Positions 1 through 7,658 of a stretch of DNA of 19,502 nucleotides are shown here, piece by piece. A program made the position numbers and the translations under genes. The stretch's first letter is position 1, and each line of letters starts with the position of its first letter. The notes beneath the pieces are model-generated. The model worked only from the letters and a program-made list of their open reading frames with translations. It had not been told where the DNA came from and searched no databases. The stretch covers positions 1,679 to 21,180 of the forward strand of contig DFYP01000138.1 of assembly GCA_002382645.1 (NCBI GenBank), in the 5' to 3' direction. This DNA is from Desulfovibrio sp. UBA4079. Lineage in GTDB: Bacteria > Desulfobacterota > Desulfovibrionia > Desulfovibrionales > Desulfovibrionaceae.

Positions 1-861
1 CCCTTCGAGACCCACCACAACGCCCTGGACATGAAGCTCTACATGCGCATCGCGCCCGAGCTCTATCTCAAGCGGCTCCTGGTGGGCGGTTTCGAGCGGG
101 TCTACGAGATCAACCGCAATTTCCGCAACGAGGGCATCTCCACCCAGCACAACCCCGAGTTCACCATGCTCGAGTTCTACTGGGCCTATGCCGACTACCG
201 CGACCTCATGGACCTGACCGAGGACATGTTCGCCCACGTGGCCCGCGAGGCCACGGGCAACACGGTGGTGCCCTACCAGGGCCAGGAGATCGACCTGACC
301 CCCGGCACCTGGAAGCGCGTGGCCTTCCACGAGTCCCTGGAGAAGATCGGCGGGGTGGCCCCCTCGGTGTTCCTGGACTACGACCAGTGCGCGGCCCTGG
401 TGCGCAAGAGCGGCGAGAAGGTGGTCAAGGGCGAGAAGCTCGGCAAGCTCCAGGCCAAGCTCTTCGACCTCTTCGTGGAGCCCAAGCTCATCCAGCCGCA
501 CTTCATCTATCACTACCCCACGGACATCTCGCCCCTGTCCCGGCGCAACGAGGCCAACCCGGATCTCACCGACCGCTTCGAGATGTTCATCGCCGGCCGC
601 GAGATGGCCAACGCCTTCTCCGAGCTGAACGATCCCGTGGACCAGCGCCTGCGTTTCGAGGAGCAGGTGCGCGAGAAGGCCGCCGGCGACGAGGAGGCCC
701 ACTTCATGGACGAGGACTACGTCCGCGCCCTGGAGTACGGCATGCCCCCGGCCGCGGGCGAGGGCGTGGGCATCGACCGGCTGATCATGCTGCTCACGGA
801 CAGCCCGTCCATCCGCGAGGTCATCCTGTTTCCCCTGCTGCGCCCCGAGGTTGGCGGCTGA
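1..861 (+). CDS. lysS: Lysyl-tRNA synthetase, class II (3' part only)
   Basis: Charges tRNA-Lys with lysine in the cytoplasm. The reading frame is open from the first base, so the start and the N-terminal anticodon-binding domain lie outside the window. The visible 286 residues are the class II catalytic core. The frame begins in the conserved PFETHHNALD stretch, followed by the APELYLKRL segment. Motif 2 follows (FRNEGISTQHNPEFT, near bases 121-165), and motif 3 lies near the end (GEGVGIDRL, then IREVILFPLLRPE). Family members are about 500 residues, so roughly the last 57% is here. The stop codon overlaps the next start by one base (TGATG), which suggests translational coupling to the lipoprotein-export permease. 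This ties a translation gene to an envelope operon. Family identity is very secure; only the missing 5' end limits the call. Confidence 0.97.
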   Translation, partial: PFETHHNALDMKLYMRIAPELYLKRLLVGGFERVYEINRNFRNEGISTQHNPEFTMLEFYWAYADYRDLMDLTEDMFAHVAREATGNTVVPYQGQEIDLTPGTWKRVAFHESLEKIGGVAPSVFLDYDQCAALVRKSGEKVVKGEKLGKLQAKLFDLFVEPKLIQPHFIYHYPTDISPLSRRNEANPDLTDRFEMFIAGREMANAFSELNDPVDQRLRFEEQVREKAAGDEEAHFMDEDYVRALEYGMPPAAGEGVGIDRLIMLLTDSPSIREVILFPLLRPEVGG

Positions 862-2105
862 TGCCGAGTCATCGCTTCGAGGCGTTCGTGGCCCTGCGCT
901 ACCTGTTTGCCCTGCGCAAGCAGTCGTTCATCTCCGTGATCTCGATCTGCGCGGTCTGCGGCGTGGCCCTGGGCGTGGCCGCGCTCATCGTGGTCATCGG
1001 GGTCATGAACGGGTTCTCCAAGGACCTGCGGGACAAGATCCTGGGGGTCAACGCCCACGTGATCATCAGCTCCCTGGCCGGGGGCATCCGCGAGTCCGCG
1101 GTGGTGGCCGAGGCCGCGGCCCAGACCCCGGAGGTGGTGGGGGTGACCCCGTTCATCTACTCCGAGGTCATGCTGTCCAGCCCCGACGGGGTCAAGGGCG
1201 TGGTCCTGCGGGGCATCGAGCCGCGCACCGCCGAGCAGGTCCTGAGCCTGTCCAAGGACATGGTCCAGGGCAAGGTTTCCGACTTGGCCGAGGAGGACCC
1301 CGACGGCCGGCCCGGCGTGATCATCGGCAGCGAGCTGGCCAAGCGCCTGGCCCTGTCCCCGGGCATGCAGGTGAGCCTGCTCTCGCCCTCGGGCCGCCAG
1401 ACGGCCGCGGGCTTCCAGCCCAAGATCCGCAATTTCCTGGTGCGCGGCACCTTCCGCACCGGCATGTACGAGTACGACTCCACCCTGGGCTACGTCACCG
1501 TGGACGCGGCCCGCGACCTCCTGGGCTACAAGGGCGACTTCGTCTCGGGCCTGGAGGTGCGCATCAAGGACGTGGACCGCGCCGAGCAGGTCAGCCAGAG
1601 CCTGCGCAAGCGGCTCACCGGCTTCCCGGTCTACGTGCGCAACTGGCAGGAGATGAACGCCAACCTCTTCGCCGCGCTCAAGCTGGAGAAGACGGCCATG
1701 TTCATCATCCTGGCCATGATCGTCCTGGTGGGCTCGTTCAGCATCGTGAACACCCTGGTCATGCTCGTCATGCAGAAGACCAAGGACATCGCCATCCTCA
1801 TGTCCCTTGGCGCGGAACCCGCGAGCATCAGCCGCATCTTCATGTTCCAGGGCACCTTCATCGGGGTCATCGGCACGGTCCTGGGCTACGCCCTGGGCGT
1901 CCCGGCTGGCCTGCTGCTCAAGAAATACCAGTTCATCAAGCTGCCGAGCGACGTCTACCCCGTGGACTACCTCCCGGTGCGCCTGGAGGCCCTGGACCTG
2001 ACGCTCATCGGCCTGGCGGCCCTGGCCCTCTGTTTTTTGTCCACCCTGTATCCGGCTCGTCGCGCCGCGGCCCTCAATCCGAGCGACGCCTTGCGTTATG
2101 AGTAG
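861..2105 (+). CDS. lolC: LolC/LolE-family lipoprotein-releasing ABC permease
   Basis: Inner-membrane subunit of the Lol transporter, which extracts outer-membrane lipoproteins and passes them to LolA. The 414-residue protein has the family layout. A short cytoplasmic N-terminus leads to a first membrane helix (about residues 23-48). A large periplasmic domain follows (about 49-277). Three more helices lie at about 278-305, 331-352 and 380-399. The C-terminus has the typical YPARRAAALNPSDALRYE ending. The ATG overlapping the lysS stop was chosen because it gives this N-terminus; the frame stays open further upstream, but that part lies inside lysS and reads as nonsense. Only one LolC/E-type gene sits beside lolD, so the transporter may be a homodimer as in LolDF systems (inference). 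Calling it LolC rather than LolE or LolF is therefore arbitrary. Its 3' end overlaps lolD by 8 nt. Confidence 0.93.
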   Translation: MPSHRFEAFVALRYLFALRKQSFISVISICAVCGVALGVAALIVVIGVMNGFSKDLRDKILGVNAHVIISSLAGGIRESAVVAEAAAQTPEVVGVTPFIYSEVMLSSPDGVKGVVLRGIEPRTAEQVLSLSKDMVQGKVSDLAEEDPDGRPGVIIGSELAKRLALSPGMQVSLLSPSGRQTAAGFQPKIRNFLVRGTFRTGMYEYDSTLGYVTVDAARDLLGYKGDFVSGLEVRIKDVDRAEQVSQSLRKRLTGFPVYVRNWQEMNANLFAALKLEKTAMFIILAMIVLVGSFSIVNTLVMLVMQKTKDIAILMSLGAEPASISRIFMFQGTFIGVIGTVLGYALGVPAGLLLKKYQFIKLPSDVYPVDYLPVRLEALDLTLIGLAALALCFLSTLYPARRAAALNPSDALRYE

Positions 2106-2781
2106 CGAGCCGCTATACCTCCTCACCGGGGTGGGCAAGGAATACGACGCCCCCACCGAACGCCTGCAGGTTCTGCGCAGGATCGACCTGCGCATCGAGC
2201 CGGGGGAGTCCGTGGCCGTGATCGGGGCCTCGGGATCGGGCAAGACCACGCTTCTGCACATCATGGGCACCCTGGACGCCCCGAGCAGCGGGGAAGTGCG
2301 CTTCGCCGGACGGCCCCTGGCCGGGCTCTCGGTGCGCGCCCGCGCCGAACTGCGCAACCGGGAGATCGGCTTCGTGTTCCAGTTTCATCACCTGCTGGCC
2401 GAGTTCTCCACCCTGGAGAACGTGGCCATGCCCGGGATCATCGGCGGCATGGACCGCGGCGAGGCCCTGGAACGGGCCCGCGAGACCCTGGCGCTGGTGG
2501 GCCTGGAACACCGCCTGGAGCACCGGGTGACCACGCTTTCCGGCGGCGAGCGCCAGCGCGCGGCCATCGCCCGCGCCGTGCTGCTCCGGCCCAAGGTGGT
2601 CCTGGCCGACGAGCCCACCGGCAACCTGGACGAGAAGACCGGCCGCTCCGTCGGCGAACTGCTGGTCTCCCTCAACCGGAATTTGGGAATGACTTTTGTC
2701 GTGGTTACGCATAATGTCGAGTTGGCCAGCGTCCTGGGACGCCGCCTGGAGCTACGTTCAGGAGAACTCTATGCCCACTAG
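2098..2781 (+). CDS. lolD: Lipoprotein-releasing system ATPase LolD
   Basis: ABC ATPase that powers lipoprotein extraction by the permease encoded just upstream. All nucleotide-binding motifs are intact in the 227 residues. Walker A is GASGSGKT (43-50), the Q-loop is at Gln95, the signature is LSGGE (147-151), Walker B with catalytic Glu is VVLADE (167-172), the D-loop is GNLD (175-178) and the H-loop is His205. Length and motif spacing match the LolD/MacB branch. The start ATG lies inside the last codons of the permease (8-nt overlap), and no strong Shine-Dalgarno sequence precedes it, so re-initiation after the permease is likely. Its own end overlaps the bamA start by 11 nt. A FtsE- or MacB-type ATPase would look similar by motif alone; the neighbouring LolC/E-type permease decides the call. 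Confidence 0.94.
   Translation: MSSEPLYLLTGVGKEYDAPTERLQVLRRIDLRIEPGESVAVIGASGSGKTTLLHIMGTLDAPSSGEVRFAGRPLAGLSVRARAELRNREIGFVFQFHHLLAEFSTLENVAMPGIIGGMDRGEALERARETLALVGLEHRLEHRVTTLSGGERQRAAIARAVLLRPKVVLADEPTGNLDEKTGRSVGELLVSLNRNLGMTFVVVTHNVELASVLGRRLELRSGELYAH
2760..2764 (+). promoter_or_regulatory. Shine-Dalgarno site for bamA
   Basis: AGGAG lies six bases before the ATG at 2771, inside the end of lolD. It fixes the bamA start at 2771, directly before a good signal peptide. The frame is open further upstream (an ATG at 2696), but that would add 25 residues in front of the signal peptide. Confidence 0.75.
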
Positions 2782-5485
2782 GAAAGCGCTCTACGGCCTG
2801 CTTCCCCTTCTCCTCCTCGCCGCTCTCGTCTTTGCGCCCCAGTCTCTGCGCGCGGCGCCCGCAGCGGGTTCCGTGAAGATCGCGGTCCTGCCCTTCGAGG
2901 TCAATGCGAGCGCGGACCTGTCCTATCTCAAGCAGAGCCTGCCCGACCTGCTCACCGACCGCTTCAAGGCCGCCGGCTTCAGCGTGGCCGATCCGGCCGA
3001 GGTCCGCAACGCGGCCCACGGCGCCGCCATTCAGGACGCTGCCGGGGCCCGCGAGGCGGCCCGCGCCGTGGGAGCCACCCACGCCGTGTACGGCAGCTTC
3101 TCCCAGGTGGGCGAGGTCCTTTCCCTGGACGCCAAACTGGCCGACGTCACGGCCCAGTCCCCGGTCCTGCCCATCACGATCTCCAAACAAGGCCTCATCA
3201 ACCTCCTGCCCGCCCTGGACGGGGTGGTGCAGAACGTGTCCCGCAACGTGCTCTCCAGCGACATCGTGGTGGAGATCGACGTGGAGGGGACCAAGGTCCT
3301 GGACAAGGACGTGGTCCTCATGCGCCTGACCATGCGCAAGGGCGAGCCGTTCAGCCCCAAGGCCGTGAACCAGGACCTCAAGACCATCTACGACCTGGGC
3401 TACTTCGACGACGTGCGCATCCGCGTGGCCGACGTGCCCGGCGGCAAGAAGGTGGTCGTGGCGGTCAAGGAGCGTCCGCGCATCCAGGCCATCGGCGTCA
3501 CCGGCGAGGACAAGTTCAGCGAGGAGGACATCACCGCGGCCATCGCCACCAAGAAGGGCGCGGTATTGAACCCCAAGGTCCTTGCGGACGACATCAACGT
3601 GATCCGTGAGATGTACCGCAAGGAAGGCTACTACAACGTCAAGATCACCCACCAGGTGGAAAGCTCCGGCGAGGGGCAGGCCCGCCTGACCTTCGCCATC
3701 GAGGAAGGCAAGAAGCTCTACATCGAGAAGATCCGCATCGAGGGCTGCAAGTCCCTGGACGCGGACGACATCAGGAGCGGCCTGTCCCTCAAGGAGCACG
3801 GCATGTTCTCCTGGTTCACCAAGAGCGGCGTGCTCAAGGAGGACATGCTCGAGCGCGACGCGGCCTACATCATGAACTACTATGGGGACCACGGCTTCAT
3901 CGAGGTCAAGGTGGGCAAGCCCGAGGTCAACATCCTGGACGACCGCATCGAGGTGGTCTTCCGCGTGGAGGAGGGCCCCCGCTTCCGCACCGGCGAGATC
4001 CATTTCGAGGGCGACCTCATCGCCGACCCCGCGGCCCTGGCCGACGAGGTCACCAAGATCGACGACCTCGGCCTGAGCCATGAGTACTTCAGCCGTTCCG
4101 TGGTCCGCGAGGACATCAAGAACCTGGCCGCCTACTACAACAACTACGGCTACGCCTACGCCGAAGTGGACGTGCGCACCGACGTGCACAAGGAAGACCT
4201 GCTGGTGGACCTCACCTACGTGATCTCCAAGCACCAGAAGGTCCATATCCGGCGCGTGATCCTGGAAGGCAACAGCAAGACCCGGGACAACGTGGTCCTG
4301 CGCGAGATGCGCCTGGCCGACGGCGACCAGTTCAGCGGCGAGAAGCTCCACCGCTCCACCGAGCGCCTGAACAAGCTCAACTACTTCAGCGACGTGGACA
4401 TCGAGCCCGTGCCCACCGGCGACCCCGACGAGATGGACCTCAAGGTCAAGGTCGTGGACAAACCCACGGGCAAGATCGGCGGCGGCGTGGGCTACTCGAC
4501 CTACGACGGCGTGTTCTTCGGCGGCAACATCCAGGAGAGCAACCTCTTCGGCAAGGGGTACCAGACGGGCTTCGCGGGCTACATCGGCTCGAAGAAGACG
4601 AGCTACACCCTGAGTTTCCTGGATCCCCGGGTCAACGACTCGCTCTGGTCCATGGGCAGCCAGCTCTGGGCCACCCAGGGCGACTACGTGTACTACGACA
4701 TGGATTCCCTCGGCGGCAGCATCTCGGCCAGCCACCCCCTGGGTGAGTACACCAAGTTCTTCACCGAGTACTCCCTGGACTTCTACGACATCACCAACAT
4801 CAGCAGCAGCGCCTCCAAGTACATCAAGAAGCAGTCCGGCAGCCACGTGGCCAGCGTCATCACCGGCGTCCTGCAGCGCGACACCACGGACAAGCTCTAC
4901 AACCCCACCCGGGGCAACGTGAGCATGGTCAAGGTGTCCAACGGCGGCGGCATCACCGGCGGCACCGACGAGTTCATCAAGACCGAGGGCGAGAACAGCT
5001 TCTACCACACGCTCTTCGGCGACCTGGTCTTCCACGGCTTGGTCCACGTGGGCTTTGTGGGTGAGAACTTCAACGGCAAGGACATCCCGGTCACGCAGCG
5101 CTACTTCCTGGGCGGCATCCAGGACGTGCGCGGCTACTCCTACCACAAGATTTCGCCCCAGGACAGCGACGGCGACCAGATGGGCGGCAACAAGAGCATG
5201 TACACCAACCTGGAGCTCATCCATCCCCTGAACAAGGAAATGGGCATCTACGGCGTCACCTTCTTCGACGCCGGCGGCTCCTGGAAGGAGGGCGACATGT
5301 ACCTCTCCGCGCCGACCCTGGTGCACGGGGACTCGCCGCCCCTGGGCCTGTACAAGAGCGTGGGCGGCGGCCTGCGGTGGATTTCGCCCTTCGGGCCCCT
5401 GCGCTTCGAGTACGGCTACGGCATCGACGACCTGTACGAGAGTTCGCACCACAAGTTTGAATTCAGCATGGGCCAGCAGTTCTAG
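2771..5485 (+). CDS. bamA: Outer-membrane assembly factor BamA with extra N-terminal domain
   Basis: Omp85-family core of the BAM complex, which folds beta-barrel proteins into the outer membrane. The 904-residue precursor has a signal peptide (about 1-28) and an unusual extra domain (about 33-160). Five POTRA domains follow at about 165-236, 237-315, 316-403, 404-489 and 490-566, and then the membrane barrel (567-904). The loop-6 VRGY motif is at 786-789. The protein ends in a beta-signal-like FSMGQQF with the terminal Phe typical of barrel proteins. E. coli BamA is 810 residues; the extra length is almost all in the N-terminal domain, which carries KIAVLPF and GATHAVYGSF motifs like those of TolB-N-type or related periplasmic domains (inference). 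Neighbours are the lipoprotein exporter upstream and skp downstream, fitting one envelope-assembly operon. Confidence 0.96.
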   Translation: MPTRKALYGLLPLLLLAALVFAPQSLRAAPAAGSVKIAVLPFEVNASADLSYLKQSLPDLLTDRFKAAGFSVADPAEVRNAAHGAAIQDAAGAREAARAVGATHAVYGSFSQVGEVLSLDAKLADVTAQSPVLPITISKQGLINLLPALDGVVQNVSRNVLSSDIVVEIDVEGTKVLDKDVVLMRLTMRKGEPFSPKAVNQDLKTIYDLGYFDDVRIRVADVPGGKKVVVAVKERPRIQAIGVTGEDKFSEEDITAAIATKKGAVLNPKVLADDINVIREMYRKEGYYNVKITHQVESSGEGQARLTFAIEEGKKLYIEKIRIEGCKSLDADDIRSGLSLKEHGMFSWFTKSGVLKEDMLERDAAYIMNYYGDHGFIEVKVGKPEVNILDDRIEVVFRVEEGPRFRTGEIHFEGDLIADPAALADEVTKIDDLGLSHEYFSRSVVREDIKNLAAYYNNYGYAYAEVDVRTDVHKEDLLVDLTYVISKHQKVHIRRVILEGNSKTRDNVVLREMRLADGDQFSGEKLHRSTERLNKLNYFSDVDIEPVPTGDPDEMDLKVKVVDKPTGKIGGGVGYSTYDGVFFGGNIQESNLFGKGYQTGFAGYIGSKKTSYTLSFLDPRVNDSLWSMGSQLWATQGDYVYYDMDSLGGSISASHPLGEYTKFFTEYSLDFYDITNISSSASKYIKKQSGSHVASVITGVLQRDTTDKLYNPTRGNVSMVKVSNGGGITGGTDEFIKTEGENSFYHTLFGDLVFHGLVHVGFVGENFNGKDIPVTQRYFLGGIQDVRGYSYHKISPQDSDGDQMGGNKSMYTNLELIHPLNKEMGIYGVTFFDAGGSWKEGDMYLSAPTLVHGDSPPLGLYKSVGGGLRWISPFGPLRFEYGYGIDDLYESSHHKFEFSMGQQF

Positions 5486-5503
5486 GGGGACGGGGGGTCC
5501 CCC
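5485..5503 (+). other. G-rich hairpin at the bamA stop codon
   Basis: GGGGGA (5485-5490) and TCCCCC (5498-5503) can pair around a 7-nt G-rich loop. Only CCTTTG follows, not a T-tract, so an efficient intrinsic terminator is unlikely. It may slow or process the transcript between bamA and skp. The fold is inferred by eye only. Confidence 0.4.
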
Positions 5504-5550
5504 GGCCTTTGCCTTGGGGTCCGTTTCGGTGTAAGCGTACGGATTCGCAC

Positions 5551-5579
5551 CGGACGGGCCCTCGGAGCGAGGGCGTCCG
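5551..5579 (+). other. Long hairpin in the bamA-skp intergenic region
   Basis: CGGAC (5551-5555) pairs with GTCCG (5575-5579). GCCCTC (5558-5563) pairs with GAGGGC (5569-5574), leaving a two-G bulge on the left arm and a 5-nt loop. The result is an 11-bp GC-rich stem. A short T4 run follows at 5588-5591, too far away for a classical terminator. It lies 37 nt before the skp ATG and could be an attenuator, a processing site or an mRNA-stabilising element. The 131-nt gap is the longest in the operon and has no clear sigma-70 promoter. Confidence 0.5.
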
Positions 5580-5603
5580 AACTACGGTTTTGAGCCATTC
5601 ATT

Positions 5604-5609
5604 AAGGAG
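5604..5609 (+). promoter_or_regulatory. Strong Shine-Dalgarno site for skp
   Basis: AAGGAG stands seven bases before the ATG at 5617, which begins a typical Lys-Lys signal peptide. It decides against an earlier in-frame start at 5509, whose translation lies in non-coding-looking intergenic sequence. Confidence 0.85.
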
Positions 5610-5616
5610 AAATACA

Positions 5617-6150
5617 ATGAAAAAGTTTCTCGCGGCTGTGCTTTTTCTGACTGTCATGCTGCAGATTCCGGCCTTTGCCGCCGGCGCTCCCAAGATCGGC
5701 GTGGTCAACCGCGCCGAGGTGCTCAAGAAGTCCGAGCCGGGCGCCGCCGCCCTGGCCAAGCTCAAAGCCCAGTCCGAGACCATGCGCGCCGACCTGGAGC
5801 GCCAGAAGAAGGACCTGGACAAGATGCGCGAGGATCTCCAGAAGCAGGGCATGGTCCTGTCCATGGAGGCCAAGCAGGAGAAGGACATCCAGTTCAAGCG
5901 CAAGGTCCGGGACTTCCAGGACACCCAGAGCGCCTACGAGCAGAAGATGAAGACCGCCGAGGCTCAGGCCCTGGAGCCGGTCTGGAAGACGCTCACGGAA
6001 GTCATCCAGAACTATGCCAAGAAGAACGAGTACACGGTGATCCTGGAGAAGAACGACCTGGTGATCCTCTATGTGGACCAGGCCTCGGACCTGAACGCCA
6101 CCATCACCCAGGAGCTGAACGCCACCTGGAAGGCCAAGGGCGGCAAATAG
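5617..6150 (+). CDS. skp: Skp/OmpH-family periplasmic chaperone
   Basis: Periplasmic holdase that keeps unfolded outer-membrane proteins soluble on their way to BamA. The 177-residue precursor starts MKKF and has a hydrophobic signal peptide with an AFA cleavage motif (about residue 21). A short beta segment follows (KIGVVNRAEVL), then a long charged helical stretch rich in Lys, Glu, Asp and Gln (about 45-130) that should form the coiled-coil tentacles. A C-terminal helix/strand segment (VIQNYAKKNEYTVILEKNDLVILYVD) completes the family fold. Length and layout match OmpH/Skp. Position between bamA and lpxD is the classic one. The gene is set apart from bamA by 131 nt with hairpins and has the best ribosome-binding site of the operon, so it may be made at higher levels than its neighbours (inference). 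Confidence 0.93.
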   Translation: MKKFLAAVLFLTVMLQIPAFAAGAPKIGVVNRAEVLKKSEPGAAALAKLKAQSETMRADLERQKKDLDKMREDLQKQGMVLSMEAKQEKDIQFKRKVRDFQDTQSAYEQKMKTAEAQALEPVWKTLTEVIQNYAKKNEYTVILEKNDLVILYVDQASDLNATITQELNATWKAKGGK

Positions 6151-6154
6151 GATC

Positions 6155-7201
6155 ATGCCGATCCGCCTCTCGGAACTGGCAGGGCGCCTGGGCCTTGAAC
6201 TGCGCGGGACGGACAAGACCGTCCTGGGCGTGAACACCCTGGAAAAGGCCGGTCCGGACGAGATCGCCTTCCTAGCCGGTCCGAAACACGTCCATCTGCT
6301 TGCGAGCACCCGCGCCGGGGCCGTGCTTCTCGAGGAGAAGCACGCCCCGGCCGCGGCCTGCGCCCTGGTCAGCGCCAACGTGCGCCTGGACTGGGCCCGG
6401 GTGGTGGCGCTCTTCGCCGAGCCCCAGGGCAGCCTGCGGGGCGTGCATTCCCTGGCCTTTGTCCACGACGATGCCCAGATCCATGAAACCGCCACGGTCT
6501 ATCCCTTCGCCTTCATCGGGCCCCGGAGCGTCATCGGGCCGGGCTGCACGGTCTTCCCGGGCTGCTACGTGGGCGAGGATTGCGTCCTGGCCGAGAACTG
6601 CACCCTGTATCCCAACGTGGTGCTCATGGCCGGAACGCGGCTCGGCCGCAACGTGATCATCCATCCCGGCACCTCCATCGGCGCGGACGGCTACGGCTAT
6701 GTCCAGGGGGCGGCCGGGCACGTGAAGGTGCCCCAGATCGGCCGGGTGGAGATCGCCGACGACGTGGAGATCGGGGCCAATTCCGCCGTGGACCGGGCCG
6801 CTCTGGACGCGACCCGCATCGGCGCGGGCGCCAAGATCGACAACCTGGTGCAGATCGGCCACAACGTCCAGATCGGGCCTTACTGTCTCCTGGTGAGCCA
6901 GGTGGGTATCGCCGGCAGCACCATCGTGGGCGCCGGCGTGGTCATGGGCGGCCAGGCGGGCGTGGCCGACAACCTGGTCATCGGCGACCGGGCCATCCTG
7001 GCGCCCAAGGCCGGAGTGGGCCGCGACGTGCCCGCCGGAACCGCTGTGGGCGGCGCGCCGTTCATGGACTACAACATTTATCGGCGGGCCGGGCTGGCTC
7101 TGCCCAAACTGCCGGAGCTGCTGCACCGGGTGCGCCGTCTGGAAAAGGAAATCGCTTCGCTCAAGGGGACGGCGGCAGAGGAGGAGAGCCAGGATGCCTA
7201 A
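6155..7201 (+). CDS. lpxD: UDP-3-O-acyl-glucosamine N-acyltransferase LpxD
   Basis: Third enzyme of lipid A synthesis: adds the N-linked 3-hydroxyacyl chain from acyl-ACP to UDP-3-O-acyl-glucosamine in the cytoplasm. The 348-residue protein has the LpxD N-terminal domain (about 1-100), with the LEKAGPDEIAFLAGPKH stretch. A long left-handed beta-helix of hexapeptide repeats follows (about 105-290), then a C-terminal helix (RVRRLEKEIASL). The catalytic His is His236 in QIGHNVQIG, matching E. coli His239. The position of E. coli His276 is Asn273 here (GVADNLVIG), judged by the same offset of three. The ATG follows the skp stop by four nt. Its 3' end overlaps fabZ by 8 nt. Function is secure from family, length and neighbours. 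Confidence 0.95.
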   Translation: MPIRLSELAGRLGLELRGTDKTVLGVNTLEKAGPDEIAFLAGPKHVHLLASTRAGAVLLEEKHAPAAACALVSANVRLDWARVVALFAEPQGSLRGVHSLAFVHDDAQIHETATVYPFAFIGPRSVIGPGCTVFPGCYVGEDCVLAENCTLYPNVVLMAGTRLGRNVIIHPGTSIGADGYGYVQGAAGHVKVPQIGRVEIADDVEIGANSAVDRAALDATRIGAGAKIDNLVQIGHNVQIGPYCLLVSQVGIAGSTIVGAGVVMGGQAGVADNLVIGDRAILAPKAGVGRDVPAGTAVGGAPFMDYNIYRRAGLALPKLPELLHRVRRLEKEIASLKGTAAEEESQDA

Positions 7202-7658
7202 GAATCCCGATCTCATCGACATCCGGCGCATCATGGACATGCTGCCCCACCGCTACCCGTTCCTGCTGGTGGACCGGGTGCTGCAGTGGGACAATGAGCA
7301 ACGGACCATCACGGCCTACAAGAACGTGACCATGAACGAGCCGTTCTTCCAGGGACATTTTCCGGGCATGCCGCTGATGCCCGGGGTGCTCATCCTGGAG
7401 GCCCTGGCCCAGGCCGCCGGTCTCTTTGTGCTGCTCTCCCAGGAAGTGGACTTGAACAGCAAGATTTTTCTGTTCACCGGCATGGACAGGGTGAAGTTCC
7501 GCCGTCCGGTGGTGCCAGGCGACCAGCTGTTCCTCCACATCAGCGACGTCCGGCGCAAGATGAACCTCTGGAAGATGGCCGGCGTGGCCAAGGTGGACGG
7601 CGAGACGGCGGCGACGGGAGAGTTTTCCGCCGCCATGGTCAACAAGGAGAACCTCTAG
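7194..7658 (+). CDS. fabZ: 3-hydroxyacyl-ACP dehydratase FabZ
   Basis: Dehydrates 3-hydroxyacyl-ACP in type II fatty-acid elongation. It competes with LpxA and LpxD for the same hydroxyacyl-ACP pool, which explains its place between them. The 154-residue protein has the hot-dog fold signature. LPHRYPFLLVDR is at 17-28. Catalytic His55 lies in NEPFFQGHFPG and catalytic Glu69 in PGVLILEALAQ. GMDRVKFRRPVVPGD, typical of the family, is at about residues 97-111. The start ATG lies in the last codons of lpxD behind a purine-rich GAGGAGAG, giving an 8-nt overlap. The stop TAG shares a base with the GTG of lpxA. The paralogue FabA is longer and lacks this context, so FabZ is preferred. Confidence 0.96.
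   Translation: MPKNPDLIDIRRIMDMLPHRYPFLLVDRVLQWDNEQRTITAYKNVTMNEPFFQGHFPGMPLMPGVLILEALAQAAGLFVLLSQEVDLNSKIFLFTGMDRVKFRRPVVPGDQLFLHISDVRRKMNLWKMAGVAKVDGETAATGEFSAAMVNKENL

Noticed and set aside
387..860. Upstream extension of the Lol permease frame
   Set aside because: The added residues lie inside lysS, are Arg/Gly/Pro/His-rich and would put nonsense before a normal N-terminus at 861.
717..2357. Minus-strand open frame opposite lysS, the Lol permease and lolD
   Set aside because: Crosses three real genes with overlapping ends and shows no recognisable domain.
2705..5452. Long minus-strand open frame opposite bamA
   Set aside because: Same composition artefact: Val/Ala/Asp/His-rich noise opposite a fully motif-supported BamA.
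5485..5503. Hairpin at the bamA stop as an intrinsic terminator
   Set aside because: No T-tract follows, and the downstream genes have no clear promoter of their own.
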